From Micavibrio_A sp964539025 (lineage in GTDB: Bacteria; Pseudomonadota; Alphaproteobacteria; Micavibrionales; Micavibrionaceae): a DNA stretch of 64,000 bases. Position 1 is the first letter of the stretch. The number at the start of each line of letters is the position of its first letter. The notes below the pieces were generated by a model. That model did no database searches and had not been told where the DNA came from. It saw nothing but the letters and a program-made list of their open reading frames with translations. Location of the stretch: contig CAZIFA010000009.1 of the NCBI GenBank assembly GCA_964539025.1, positions 1 through 64,000 on the forward strand, read 5' to 3'. The translations under genes were made by a program, and so were the position numbers. Of this stretch, positions 25,550 through 34,091 are shown piece by piece.

Positions 25550-25641
25550 GGAGCTGTGGCCGAGAGGCTGAAGGCAACGGTTTGCTAAATCGTCATACGG
25601 GTTATACCGTATCGAGGGTTCGAATCCCTCCGGCTCCGCCA
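25550..25641 (+). tRNA. tRNA-Ser (anticodon GCU)
   Basis: Acceptor stem GGAGCTG pairs with CGGCTCC (one G-U). D arm GCC...GGC, anticodon loop TTGCTAA with GCT at 25584-25586, a long class II variable arm, and T arm GAGGG-TTCGAAT-CCCTC are all present. The CCA end is encoded. It reads AGC/AGU serine codons. Confidence 0.97.
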
Positions 25642-25682
25642 TTTTTATTGCCTGCGTTAAGCCTGCTTACGAGGTTTATATT

Positions 25683-26624
25683 ATGAAATATTTTTTATTA
25701 CTCCTTTCACTTTTCCTGACATCGCTGCCCGCCGCTGCGGCTGAAAAACCGACCATCGGCGTTTTGATAAAGTCCCCGACTTACGAATTCTGGAAGACGT
25801 TCAAGGACGCGACCGAAGATTACGCCAAAAAGAACGGCATGAATGTTTTTGTCATGGGCAGTCTTAATGCCAACGATGCGCAGGAACAGCTCAATCTTTG
25901 TGAATCCATGCTGCTCAAAAAACCCGATGCGATGATCGTCGGCGCGGACAATTTGACCAACCTGCAATCCTGCCTGAAAAAAGCGAGCGCGCAAAAAATC
26001 CCGGTGATCGATGTCGATGGCAACATCACCAAGGAAACATCGAAAGAATATAATCTCGACGTTAAATTCTCCGTCGCCGCCAACAATAAACTGCTCGGCC
26101 AGAAAGCCGCCGAATATCTCAAAGACCGCACTGGCAAAGTGTTAATTCTCGAAGGTCTGCCGGGTTCCCTGCCCAGCATCTTGCGCAAGGAAGGTTTCGT
26201 TGAAAATCTTCCCGAAGGGTTGGAAATTGTCGCTTCCCTCCCCACCGACTGGAGCCGTCTGAAAGCGGCCGACATCACCGCCGACATTTTACTCAAGCAC
26301 CCTGATTTAAAAATCATTTTCTCGGTCGCGGACGCCATGGCCTTTGGCGCCTATGAAGCCGCCAAACAAGCAAACAAAGCCGATGGCCTGACCATCATCG
26401 GCGTCGATGCGAATGCGGATGCCATTCAATCGATCCGCGAAGGCAAAATGGCCGCAAGCGTGGCGCAGCTCCCTACCCTTATGGCACAGGAAGCACTTGA
26501 TAAAACGCAACGCTATCTCAAGGGCGAAAAATTCGATTACGAGCAATTCCTGCCAACGGTTGTTGTTACCAAGGAAATGCTCGAAAAGAATGAAGACCCC
26601 GTGCTTCAATATATTCCCCATTAA
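25683..26624 (+). CDS. Sugar-type ABC transporter substrate-binding protein (RbsB-like)
   Basis: A 313-residue periplasmic binding protein with a signal peptide (cleavage after LPAAAA, about residue 20) and a type I two-lobe fold: TIGVLIKSPTYEFWKTFKDATEDYAKK, PDAMIVGADNLTNLQSCLKKA, IPVIDVDGN and TIIGVDANADAIQSIREGKM. The family binds ribose, galactose, autoinducers or polyols; the ligand cannot be read. Four bases separate it from the permease gene. SD GAGG precedes the ATG. Confidence 0.88.
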   Translation: MKYFLLLLSLFLTSLPAAAAEKPTIGVLIKSPTYEFWKTFKDATEDYAKKNGMNVFVMGSLNANDAQEQLNLCESMLLKKPDAMIVGADNLTNLQSCLKKASAQKIPVIDVDGNITKETSKEYNLDVKFSVAANNKLLGQKAAEYLKDRTGKVLILEGLPGSLPSILRKEGFVENLPEGLEIVASLPTDWSRLKAADITADILLKHPDLKIIFSVADAMAFGAYEAAKQANKADGLTIIGVDANADAIQSIREGKMAASVAQLPTLMAQEALDKTQRYLKGEKFDYEQFLPTVVVTKEMLEKNEDPVLQYIPH

Positions 26625-26627
26625 ACC

Positions 26628-27560
26628 ATGAATCATTATCTCGGGCTAATCACCGCTGTTCTTCTGATCCTGTGCGGGATATTCGCGTGCCTGTCGGATG
26701 TGTTTCTGAGTTTGAGCAATCTTTCAAATATCCTTCTGGCCTCCAGCACCATTGGCATTCTTGCCATCGGCGCAGCCTTCGTCATCGGCGGAGCAGGACT
26801 GGATTTATCCGTGGGATCGCAAATGGCATTGTCCGCGATGGCCGCTGTGATTGCGGCAAACACGCTTGCCCTGCCTTGGTATTTTATCCCTCTCCTATGC
26901 CTTATTATTGGCGTGCTGACAGGCGGAATAAACGGCTACCTGATCGGCTATCGCAAGGTTCTGGCGCTGATCGTCACGCTTGGCATGTTGAGCATGGCGC
27001 GGGGCGCATCCTTTATTTTCTCGGATGGCCGCCCGGTCTATGGCCTGCCCGAACCACTTTTGTTTTTCGGTCAGGGACAGATCGTGGGTATTCCTGTGCC
27101 CGTCATGCTTTTCCTTTTGACCGGAATTGCGGTTCATATTCTCCTTCGCCATACGGTATTCGGGCGTCATACGCTCGCCATCGGCGATAATGAGAATGCC
27201 GCCCGTAATGCCGGGATCGAAATAGCGGGGCATAAACTTTGCCTGTATGTGTTCTCAGGAATTCTCGCGGCACTGGCAGGGTTGGTTTTCATGGCCCGTG
27301 TGAACGCGGCCGATCCCAACGCGGGTGCAATGTATGAACTCACCGCCATCACCGCAGCCATTATCGGCGGTACATCATTGTTCGGCGGCAGAACGTCGAT
27401 TGCCGGTGCAATGCTCGGCGCGCTTATCATGGGGGTATTGCAAAACGGCCTCAGCCTGATGAATGTTCCTGCCTATTATCAACAGGTGGTAATCGGCGCC
27501 GTGCTTATTCTCGCTGTCATGGCCGGAAACTGGAAGGCAAAAACTCATGCCCCAGCTTGA
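26628..27560 (+). CDS. ABC transporter permease (RbsC-like)
   Basis: A 310-residue membrane protein with eight to ten helices and the RbsC signature regions: STIGILAIGAAFVIGGAGLDLSVGS, TLGMLSMARGASFIFSDGRPV and ITAAIIGGTSLFGGRTSIAGAMLGALIMGVLQNGLSLMNV. It forms the channel for the preceding binding protein. Its last 14 bases overlap the ATPase gene, so the three are one operon. Confidence 0.93.
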   Translation: MNHYLGLITAVLLILCGIFACLSDVFLSLSNLSNILLASSTIGILAIGAAFVIGGAGLDLSVGSQMALSAMAAVIAANTLALPWYFIPLLCLIIGVLTGGINGYLIGYRKVLALIVTLGMLSMARGASFIFSDGRPVYGLPEPLLFFGQGQIVGIPVPVMLFLLTGIAVHILLRHTVFGRHTLAIGDNENAARNAGIEIAGHKLCLYVFSGILAALAGLVFMARVNAADPNAGAMYELTAITAAIIGGTSLFGGRTSIAGAMLGALIMGVLQNGLSLMNVPAYYQQVVIGAVLILAVMAGNWKAKTHAPA

Positions 27561-28260
27561 AATCCAATCCATCAACAAACATTACGGCGGCGTGCACGCG
27601 CTTAAAGATGTTTCCTTTTCGCTCGATGCCGGAACAGTGCTCGGCTTGGTCGGTGATAACGGCGCGGGCAAATCAACTCTGATGAAATGCATCACTGGTG
27701 CGGAAAATCCCGATAGCGGCCATATCCGCTTCAACGATCATGATGTTTCCCACAGGCCGCACGATTCAAGGATGGCCGGCATTGAAATGATCTATCAGGA
27801 TCTGAACCTGTGCCCGCAACTGAATGTCACGACCAATATATTTTTGGGCCGCGAAATAAAAACCGCAACCTGTTTCCTGAACGATCGCCTTATGCAGAAT
27901 AAGGCACAGGAAATCCTGCAACGTCTTAACGCTGATATTCCTATCAACACCCCGGCTGGACTGCTTTCGGGAGGGCAGCAGCAAGCTGTGGCCATTGCAC
28001 GCTCCTTGCTCGCGGAACCAAAACTCCTGATCATGGATGAACCGACCGCAGCTTTAAGCGTGCGCGAAGTCGAAAAGGTTCTGAAACTTATCCAATCACT
28101 TAAGGCAAACGGCATCACTGTGGTTATTATTTCCCATCGTTTGAGCGATATTTTCGAAGTTGCCGACCGTGTAATCTTGATGCGTCGCGGCGAAATTCGT
28201 GAAGACAAACCAATTTCTCAAACGTCGTTACAAGATATCACTGAAAAGATGCTTGCGTAA
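27547..28260 (+). CDS. ABC transporter ATPase, half-size RbsA-like
   Basis: A 237-residue single nucleotide-binding domain: Walker A GDNGAGKSTLMK, Q-loop DLNLCPQL, signature LLSGGQQQAVAIARSLL and Walker B LLIMDEPTAALS. Ribose-type systems usually have a 500-residue ATPase with two fused domains; here there is one, so the transporter must use a homodimer, as in the FrcA-like group. It ends 10 bp before the flavoprotein start. It overlaps the permease gene by 14 bp. Confidence 0.9.
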   Translation: MPQLEIQSINKHYGGVHALKDVSFSLDAGTVLGLVGDNGAGKSTLMKCITGAENPDSGHIRFNDHDVSHRPHDSRMAGIEMIYQDLNLCPQLNVTTNIFLGREIKTATCFLNDRLMQNKAQEILQRLNADIPINTPAGLLSGGQQQAVAIARSLLAEPKLLIMDEPTAALSVREVEKVLKLIQSLKANGITVVIISHRLSDIFEVADRVILMRRGEIREDKPISQTSLQDITEKMLA

Positions 28261-28270
28261 GGATGGCCTC

Positions 28271-29473
28271 GTGATCTGCATCATAGGCGGCGGACCCGCA
28301 GGGTTAATGGCGGCGGAAATTCTGGCGACCGCCGGACACAGAGTCACGATCTATGACCGCAAGACATCCGTCGGTCGAAAATTCCTGATGGCCGGGCGCG
28401 GCGGATTGAACTTAACCCACTCTGAATCCCTCGATAAATTTCTGACACGCTATAACGAAGCGCAGCCATTCCTTGAACCGCTTATTCGTGCTTTTTCACC
28501 GGACGATCTACGCGCATGGTGCGAAGGACTGGGACAAGATACCTTCATCGGCTCAAGCGGGCGTGTGTTTCCCAAGGCAATGAAAGCCTCGCCATTGCTT
28601 CGCGCCTGGTTGAATCGTCTCGAACAATCAGGCGTAGAGTTTAAATTGCAACATACTTGGCGCGGATGGAATGAAGATGCAGCGCTTGTCTTTGAAACCA
28701 CTGACGGAAAATACGAAACCGTAAAACCCGATGCCGTATTACTCGCCCTCGGCGGGGCGTCATGGCCGAATTTAGGATCGGATGGCGCATGGGCGCCGCT
28801 GCTAGATGCTTCCGGCGTTGATATTTCGCCCCTGCGCCCCGCTAATTCCGGTTTCACCGTAGCCTGGTCGCCCTACATGCGGGAAAAGCACGCAGGCGAG
28901 CCACTTAAAAACATCACGCTGACGCTGCGCAATAAGACCGTTCCCGGAGAGATGATTATTTCCGAGCACGGCCTCGAAGGTGGCGCAATTTATGCACTCT
29001 CTTCTTCCATCCGTGAAACGATTGCCAAAACGGGGAAAGCCGTAATCTCGATCAACCTACGCCCGCAACAATCAAAAGATGATTTAATCAAAAAACTTTC
29101 CAAACCGCGCGGACGGCAATCTTTTTCAACTTATCTTCATAAATCACTTTCGTTTACCCCCGTTCATACCGCGCTGCTGAGAGAAGCCGTGCCCGACGTT
29201 GCAAACTATACATCAGAACAACTCGCCGAATTAATTCAAGCTACGCCGCTTACACTCACTGCGCCTTTTTCCATCGAAAAGGCTATTTCAAGTGCGGGTG
29301 GTATACGTCTCGACGCGCTTAACAAAAACATGATGATTAAATCCCTGCCCGGGATTTTCGCAGCCGGCGAAATGCTGGATTGGGAAGCGCCGACGGGCGG
29401 ATATCTGCTACAAGCCTGTTTTGCCACAGGCCGGGCAGCCGCGCACGGCATACTCAATTACCTGAAAGACTAA
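28271..29473 (+). CDS. HI0933/YhiN-family flavoprotein
   Basis: A 400-residue NAD(P)/FAD-dependent oxidoreductase. The dinucleotide fold ICIIGGGPAGLMAAEIL opens the protein, GRKFLMAGRGGLNLTHSE is the family hallmark, and the C-terminal ISSAGGIRLDAL and GIFAAGEMLDWEAPTGGYLLQACFATGRAAA close it. The reaction in vivo is unknown. I start at the GTG at 28271, with AAGGA seven bases upstream and ten bases after the ATPase stop, rather than a longer reading through the ATPase gene. It may be co-transcribed with the transporter. Confidence 0.88.
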   Translation: MICIIGGGPAGLMAAEILATAGHRVTIYDRKTSVGRKFLMAGRGGLNLTHSESLDKFLTRYNEAQPFLEPLIRAFSPDDLRAWCEGLGQDTFIGSSGRVFPKAMKASPLLRAWLNRLEQSGVEFKLQHTWRGWNEDAALVFETTDGKYETVKPDAVLLALGGASWPNLGSDGAWAPLLDASGVDISPLRPANSGFTVAWSPYMREKHAGEPLKNITLTLRNKTVPGEMIISEHGLEGGAIYALSSSIRETIAKTGKAVISINLRPQQSKDDLIKKLSKPRGRQSFSTYLHKSLSFTPVHTALLREAVPDVANYTSEQLAELIQATPLTLTAPFSIEKAISSAGGIRLDALNKNMMIKSLPGIFAAGEMLDWEAPTGGYLLQACFATGRAAAHGILNYLKD

Positions 29474-29479
29474 AATTTC

Positions 29480-30232
29480 CTATGCCTTGCTCTTGAAATC
29501 ATCGATGATTTCATCGTGCAGGCGGTGTTCTATAGCGGGCTGCTTATTTGTCGAATTATCTTCAATCGTATTAACCACGATAATGCGATCGTCCGGATTT
29601 TCAACGACACTGTGTACACCTTTCTGTGGACCAGTGTTGATTTGAACGACGGTCTGCGGCGTACTTTGTAGACTTATTTTTGGCGTCGCAAGCTCTTCAA
29701 GTTCTGATTTAATTTTCTGAATGTCTCGTACTACCATGTACGGTGCGCGCGCATAGGGCAATCGAATATCTGCAACAAAACGGCAATCGAGTGTGATCTT
29801 GCCGTAATTAAAGAAACGACCGAACCATCCCTGATCCACGTGAACGCCGCGTACATCGGAAATATCCGTGCCATTTACACGCACATTCAAAAGTCCCGTC
29901 TTCATCATAACGCGCTTACTGGTCACAGCAATGACGGTGGTGGCGTATTTCAGATATTCCATGATGAGGATAATGCCGCCACAAGATGTCAGCAGCCATC
30001 CTATCCACCCTTCCTTCAACCCGCCCTCAAACAACGATGTGTTGAATTGATAGGTTGGAATATAACTCCCCATATATTTCCACAACACGTAATCCGCCCC
30101 CCAGCCCATGGCAGCCAGAACGCCAAACCAGAAAGTCCCGGTGGCCATATAAATCCAGTGCAGTCTGGTCTGGCAAATGCCGTGCTCGCCGGGCTCCAGC
30201 ATGCTTTTCAAAAATCGACCGGGTACGTTCAT
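29480..30232 (-). CDS. Membrane protein with bacterial PH (bPH2) domain
   Basis: A 250-residue protein with two helices around residues 27-45 and 77-97, followed by a YdbT/bPH2 domain (AVTSKRVMMKTGLLNVRVNGTDISDVRGVHVDQGWFGRFFNYGKITL) at about 102-150. The C-terminal 75 residues look disordered and charged. PH-like proteins of this kind sit on the inner membrane without a defined role. SD CAGGAGA lies ahead of the ATG. A promoter GTGACA-17-TATTCT lies just upstream. It converges on the flavoprotein gene, with six bases between the stops. Confidence 0.8.
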   Translation of the reverse strand: MNVPGRFLKSMLEPGEHGICQTRLHWIYMATGTFWFGVLAAMGWGADYVLWKYMGSYIPTYQFNTSLFEGGLKEGWIGWLLTSCGGIILIMEYLKYATTVIAVTSKRVMMKTGLLNVRVNGTDISDVRGVHVDQGWFGRFFNYGKITLDCRFVADIRLPYARAPYMVVRDIQKIKSELEELATPKISLQSTPQTVVQINTGPQKGVHSVVENPDDRIIVVNTIEDNSTNKQPAIEHRLHDEIIDDFKSKA

Positions 30233-30257
30233 AACGATCTCCTGTGCTTGCCCGGGC

Positions 30258-30286
30258 AGAATAGCCCTTTGCCATGCTTATGTCAC
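30258..30286 (-). promoter_or_regulatory. Promoter of the PH-domain gene
   Basis: On the reverse strand GTGACA (30286-30281) is followed by TAAG, then 17 bases after the -35 by TATTCT (30263-30258). It is a variant of the extended TTGACATAA element found on accessory genes. Confidence 0.55.
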
Positions 30287-30328
30287 GAAGGCTTTGAAAA
30301 GGGCTGAAATAATGGCATAATCCGTGGC

Positions 30329-31774
30329 ATGATAAAGTCCACCATCCCGTATTTTCATTCCATCGATCCAATCCTGACCGATAAGGTTGGCGGAGCCGTA
30401 ATTCCCATCCGGCTGGTCTGCGGTGCGGATTTTGAGGATATGCACAGCCGTGCATCGTCTTCTTTTTCCCGCCAGATGGAACAGGCAGGGTTTGGGGGCA
30501 AGGATAAACAGGTCTGCATCCTTCGCGATGAACAAGGTGCGATTGCCGAAATCCTCGCGGGCGTCACTTTTCCGTTAAGTATTTATGCGCTGGCACATAT
30601 TCAGGAAAAACTGAAAAGCGAATTCACTTCGGCTTTTTTCAAAGATGTCACATTCAAAATAGACCAGGTTCTTTCATCGGATGACGCAACCATGGCCACA
30701 ATCGGCTGGGGGCTAGCAAGTTATAAATTCGATCTTTATAAAAAAGACAAAGGCAAAACTCTGCCCATTATGCTCTGGCCCGAAGGCGCAGATAAAAAAC
30801 GCACCGCCGCCATGGTCGAAGGGTTATGCCTCATCAAGACCTTGATCAACATGCCGCCCAATCTTCTTGGCACGGATGAACTGGCCGATGCCGCGGCGCA
30901 AGTCGCACGGCAAAATCGCGCCGCGTTCTTTCGTATCGCCGATAAGGACCTTATTGACCAGAATTTCCCCATGATCTACGCGGTCGGTCAGGCATCACCG
31001 CGCAGGCCCCAAATCGTCGAAATCAACTGGGGGGCGGAAGATCATCCAATGGTCACGCTGGTCGGCAAAGGCATCGTGTTTGACACGGGGGGGCTAGATA
31101 TAAAGCCACCACCCTTCATGTTGCTGATGAAAAAGGATATGGGCGGGGCCGCACATGTTCTGGGGCTAGCTCATGTCATCATGAGTTTGAATTTGCCCGT
31201 CCGCCTGCGTGTGTTGATCGCAGCGGCGGAAAACGCTATCGGCGGTGAAGCTTTCCGTCCCGGCGACATACTATCCAGTCGTAAAGGATTGAGCGTAGAG
31301 GTAAGCGATACCGACGCCGAAGGCCGCCTTGTCGTTGGTGACGCTTTAACATACGCATCCGAAGGCAATAAAAAACCCGAATTGATTGTCGATTTTTGTA
31401 CACTCACGGGATCCGCCCGCGCAGCGCTCGGCTATGATATACCCGCGTTCTTTTCCAATCGCGATGCGTTGCTCGATGAACTCAAAAATCTGGGATTGAA
31501 AAACGAAGACCCGGTCTGGCCTTTGCCGCTGTGGCAGCCATACCTAAAAGAAATGAACAGCAACGTCGCCGACATCAACAATATCGGTTCCGGCAAGGCT
31601 GGCGCGATTCACGGCGCCTTATTCTTGCAACAATTCGTTGATGCCAATATCGATTGGATCCACCTTGATTGCTACGCGTGGGAACAATCTGGCAAGCCCG
31701 GACGCCCGCAAGGCGGAGCGGATACCGGCATGCGTGCCGTTCTCAAACTCATCGAAAAGCGGTTTTCTGCTTAA
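30329..31774 (+). CDS. M17 leucyl aminopeptidase family protein
   Basis: A 481-residue cytosolic metallo-aminopeptidase. The catalytic part shows GKGIVFDTGGLDIKPPPFMLLMKKDMGGAA (metal-binding Lys/Asp), DILSSRKGLSVEVSDTDAEGRLVVGDAL (the NTDAEGRL signature with S-D for N) and a C-terminal IGSGKAGAIHGALFL. These enzymes trim N-terminal residues in peptide turnover using two metal ions. No clear SD is seen. It is alone on this strand and followed by a cluster of repeats. Confidence 0.9.
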   Translation: MIKSTIPYFHSIDPILTDKVGGAVIPIRLVCGADFEDMHSRASSSFSRQMEQAGFGGKDKQVCILRDEQGAIAEILAGVTFPLSIYALAHIQEKLKSEFTSAFFKDVTFKIDQVLSSDDATMATIGWGLASYKFDLYKKDKGKTLPIMLWPEGADKKRTAAMVEGLCLIKTLINMPPNLLGTDELADAAAQVARQNRAAFFRIADKDLIDQNFPMIYAVGQASPRRPQIVEINWGAEDHPMVTLVGKGIVFDTGGLDIKPPPFMLLMKKDMGGAAHVLGLAHVIMSLNLPVRLRVLIAAAENAIGGEAFRPGDILSSRKGLSVEVSDTDAEGRLVVGDALTYASEGNKKPELIVDFCTLTGSARAALGYDIPAFFSNRDALLDELKNLGLKNEDPVWPLPLWQPYLKEMNSNVADINNIGSGKAGAIHGALFLQQFVDANIDWIHLDCYAWEQSGKPGRPQGGADTGMRAVLKLIEKRFSA

Positions 31775-31782
31775 TCCCGGAC

Positions 31783-32030
31783 GTCATTGCGAGGCGCGAA
31801 GGGCCGTGACAATCCAAATAATAAAACCACAGATAAACACCGATGTACGCAGATATCCGTGTTTATCTGTGTCCACCTGTGGTTTTTTTAAACGCAAAGG
31901 TCGCAAAGTTACGCAAAGTAGAATTTTTAAAACCACAAAGGTCACAAAGTTTAAACAAAGTTATCATTAAAAAAACTTTGTCTTCCTTTGTTTTACTTTG
32001 TGGTTCAAACACTAAAAACTTTGCGTTTAA
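31783..32030. repeat. Cluster of nested palindromic repeats
   Basis: The region starts with a truncated GTCATTGCGAGG element (31783-31809). Next is a palindrome ACCACAGATAAACAC...GTGTTTATCTGTG...TGTGGT (31826-31882). Then an arm of CGCAAAG words (31891-31919) encloses a second palindrome with CACAAAGGTCACAAAG and its complement (31930-32005), and closes with CTTTGCGTTT (32018-32028). One repeat thus appears inserted inside another. Confidence 0.8.
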
Positions 32031-32035
32031 ATCAG

Positions 32036-32620
32036 TCAAACAATCTCATGCACATGCACTTGCGTCGCGTGACGGTTTTCCATCAATTGTTTGGCAAGGC
32101 TTTCCTTGATCGGGTCCGGCGTGCGCACCCACAATAAAAGGCCGCCCTGTTCTAGTTGTTCTTGCACATGACGTGTCGCGCGGTCACCAAGAACCTTGTT
32201 GAGAATTGCACCGAGCGAAGCGCCGCTGACACCGCCTATAATTGCCGCCGTAATGATCGCGGGAAATGCGACTGCTCCCGCCGTAATAGCCGCCGCCATA
32301 GCACCGACATAGGTCGCGCCGCCCACGAGTGCGGCAGAACCGATTGTCTTTTCCTCCGGTCGTGCGGGCGCCTCTCGCGGCGTGTCCGAATTATCCATCG
32401 CGTAATAAGGATTGACCGCTTTAGCGCCAAAAACCTCATCGAGTTCGGCACGCGACCCCATCACGGAAATATCCTGGCGCGGAAAGGCCGTGCCTTCGAG
32501 ATCACGGATAGCATCCTGCATATCCTTGGTGTTGGAAAACAAACCGACCACTTCCTTGAACATGCCGGGAACGTTCGAAGGATCGGCAAAATAATTGGTA
32601 TCCGGCGATGCATAAATCAT
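32036..32620 (-). CDS. Glycine-zipper membrane protein resembling general-stress protein 17M
   Basis: A 194-residue protein starting MIYASPDTNY, with SD CAGGAGG seven bases upstream of the ATG. The first 75 residues (VVGLFSNTKDMQDAIRDLEGTAFPRQDISVMGSR) resemble the short alpha/beta domain of GsiB/YflT-type stress proteins. Residues about 105-155 form a long Ala/Gly-rich hydrophobic stretch, likely a glycine-zipper membrane hairpin, and the C-terminal 35 residues repeat an alpha/beta pattern. The function is unknown. It is isolated, with repeats downstream. Confidence 0.6.
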   Translation of the reverse strand: MIYASPDTNYFADPSNVPGMFKEVVGLFSNTKDMQDAIRDLEGTAFPRQDISVMGSRAELDEVFGAKAVNPYYAMDNSDTPREAPARPEEKTIGSAALVGGATYVGAMAAAITAGAVAFPAIITAAIIGGVSGASLGAILNKVLGDRATRHVQEQLEQGGLLLWVRTPDPIKESLAKQLMENRHATQVHVHEIV

Positions 32621-32690
32621 GAAAAGCCTCCTGATGGTTCTGCCCGCTAGAGGCGCAAACGATCTCAATGGGCTTTAAGTTCCGGGTGAT

Positions 32691-34085
32691 TTAGGGCAAA
32701 GCGGCAAGTATTTCCGCGGCAAAGGCGGAAAGCGTATCATCCCGCGCGCCCATAATCACAATCCGGTCGCCGGGCCGGACCTCCTTGAGGATAGCCGCTT
32801 TAATTTCTGGCCGTCCTGCCATCAATTCCGCTGTGCCGCCGCGCTTTTTGATATCGGCCACAATATCTGACGAACCGACGGAACGATCCACCGTTCCACC
32901 CGCATAATACGGCTCGACCATATAAAGCCGATCGTCTTTGGTAAGATGGTCCGCGAGGCTTTGCGCCAGTTCCGGCCCCAGCATCTTCAAAAACCCGTAC
33001 CCGTGAGGCTGGAAGAAAATATGCAACCGCCCCGGAAACTGGCGCAACGTGCCGATGGTCGCCGCTATCTTGTCCGGGTTGTGCGCGAAATCATCCATAA
33101 CGGTTATGCCGTTCTTCGTACCGACAATTTCCATGCGGCGCCGAATGCCTTCGAAACGGGATAAAATCTCTGCACCACGCGTAATATCGATGCCAAGCGT
33201 GAACCCCACGCCCAGAGCAGCCAGAGCATTCGATATGTTATGTTCGCCCGGCACTTTTAGACGCAGCGGCGTGATCTTTCCGTCAAACAATATCTCCGCG
33301 CTCACACCATCTGCATTATGCAGAATGTTTTCCGCCATCAGGTGCGCGAGCTGGCCATTGGCGCTGTAGGTAACAACGTCCCCTTTGAAATCCTTTGCCA
33401 CCTCCAGAACCATCCGGTCCTGTGCATTGATAATCGCAATTTGCGTTTTTGCCAAAAACCCCGCGAACATCTTCTTAAGTTCTTCCATCGGCTGATGATC
33501 CAGCGTGATGTTGTGAATAATCGCAATATCAGGCTCGAACGAAGTTACCGCTTCGATCCCGTCGCTTTCATCGATCTCCGAAACGAACACATCGCTCTTG
33601 CCGACAAAGGCGGTGGAATATGGATTCTCTTTTGCGTAGTTGCGGAATATCCCGCCGTTATTCACGGTCGGGTCCATCCCCGCCTCTTTCAACAAAAACC
33701 CGATCATGCCGGTGGTCGTCGTCTTGCCGCTGGTCCCAGATACGGCAATACGCGTTTTTCCGGCGTTGAAAAGCCTCACCAGCATGTCTGCGCGCTTCAT
33801 GATCGGCACGGATTTTTCCTTCGCCGCCGCGATATCCGGAATTGTATCTTCCACCGCCTTGGAAATAATAACGGCTGTTAGGTCTTTCGTTACGCCGGAC
33901 CCATCCTGCGGATAAAGCGTAATCCCCTGTTCCGCTATCCATTTGAATTTTTCTAAGCTGCGCCCCTGATCGTACGAACGGTCCGATCCGGAAACGACAT
34001 ACCCCAGACCTTTTAGCAGAACTGCTAGCGGCAACATGCCGCTCCCGCCGATTCCGCAGATGAAATAATGAGACGGGTTTTTCAC
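32691..34085 (-). CDS. MurC/Mpl-type Mur ligase
   Basis: A 464-residue cytosolic ligase of the peptidoglycan pathway: N-terminal nucleotide-sugar fold FICGIGGSGMLPLAVLLKGLGYVVSGSDRS, P-loop AVSGTSGKTTTTGMIG, HNITLDHQ, and the C-terminal ATP/amino-acid domain VMDDFAHNPDKIAATI. It attaches an amino acid or recycled peptide to UDP-MurNAc. Gene context is outside any division cluster, so Mpl-like recycling or a second MurC are both open. The start is GTG. The lipoprotein gene ends six bases upstream on the same strand. Confidence 0.85.
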   Translation of the reverse strand: MKNPSHYFICGIGGSGMLPLAVLLKGLGYVVSGSDRSYDQGRSLEKFKWIAEQGITLYPQDGSGVTKDLTAVIISKAVEDTIPDIAAAKEKSVPIMKRADMLVRLFNAGKTRIAVSGTSGKTTTTGMIGFLLKEAGMDPTVNNGGIFRNYAKENPYSTAFVGKSDVFVSEIDESDGIEAVTSFEPDIAIIHNITLDHQPMEELKKMFAGFLAKTQIAIINAQDRMVLEVAKDFKGDVVTYSANGQLAHLMAENILHNADGVSAEILFDGKITPLRLKVPGEHNISNALAALGVGFTLGIDITRGAEILSRFEGIRRRMEIVGTKNGITVMDDFAHNPDKIAATIGTLRQFPGRLHIFFQPHGYGFLKMLGPELAQSLADHLTKDDRLYMVEPYYAGGTVDRSVGSSDIVADIKKRGGTAELMAGRPEIKAAILKEVRPGDRIVIMGARDDTLSAFAAEILAALP

Positions 34086-34091
34086 GATTGC

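Noticed and set aside
25485..25641. An integrated mobile element at the tRNA-Ser gene
   Set aside because: No integrase or foreign gene is between or beside the two 15-bp copies; only 62 bp separate them.
31783..32030. A CRISPR array
   Set aside because: The repeated words are arranged as nested inverted repeats, not as direct repeats with unique spacers.
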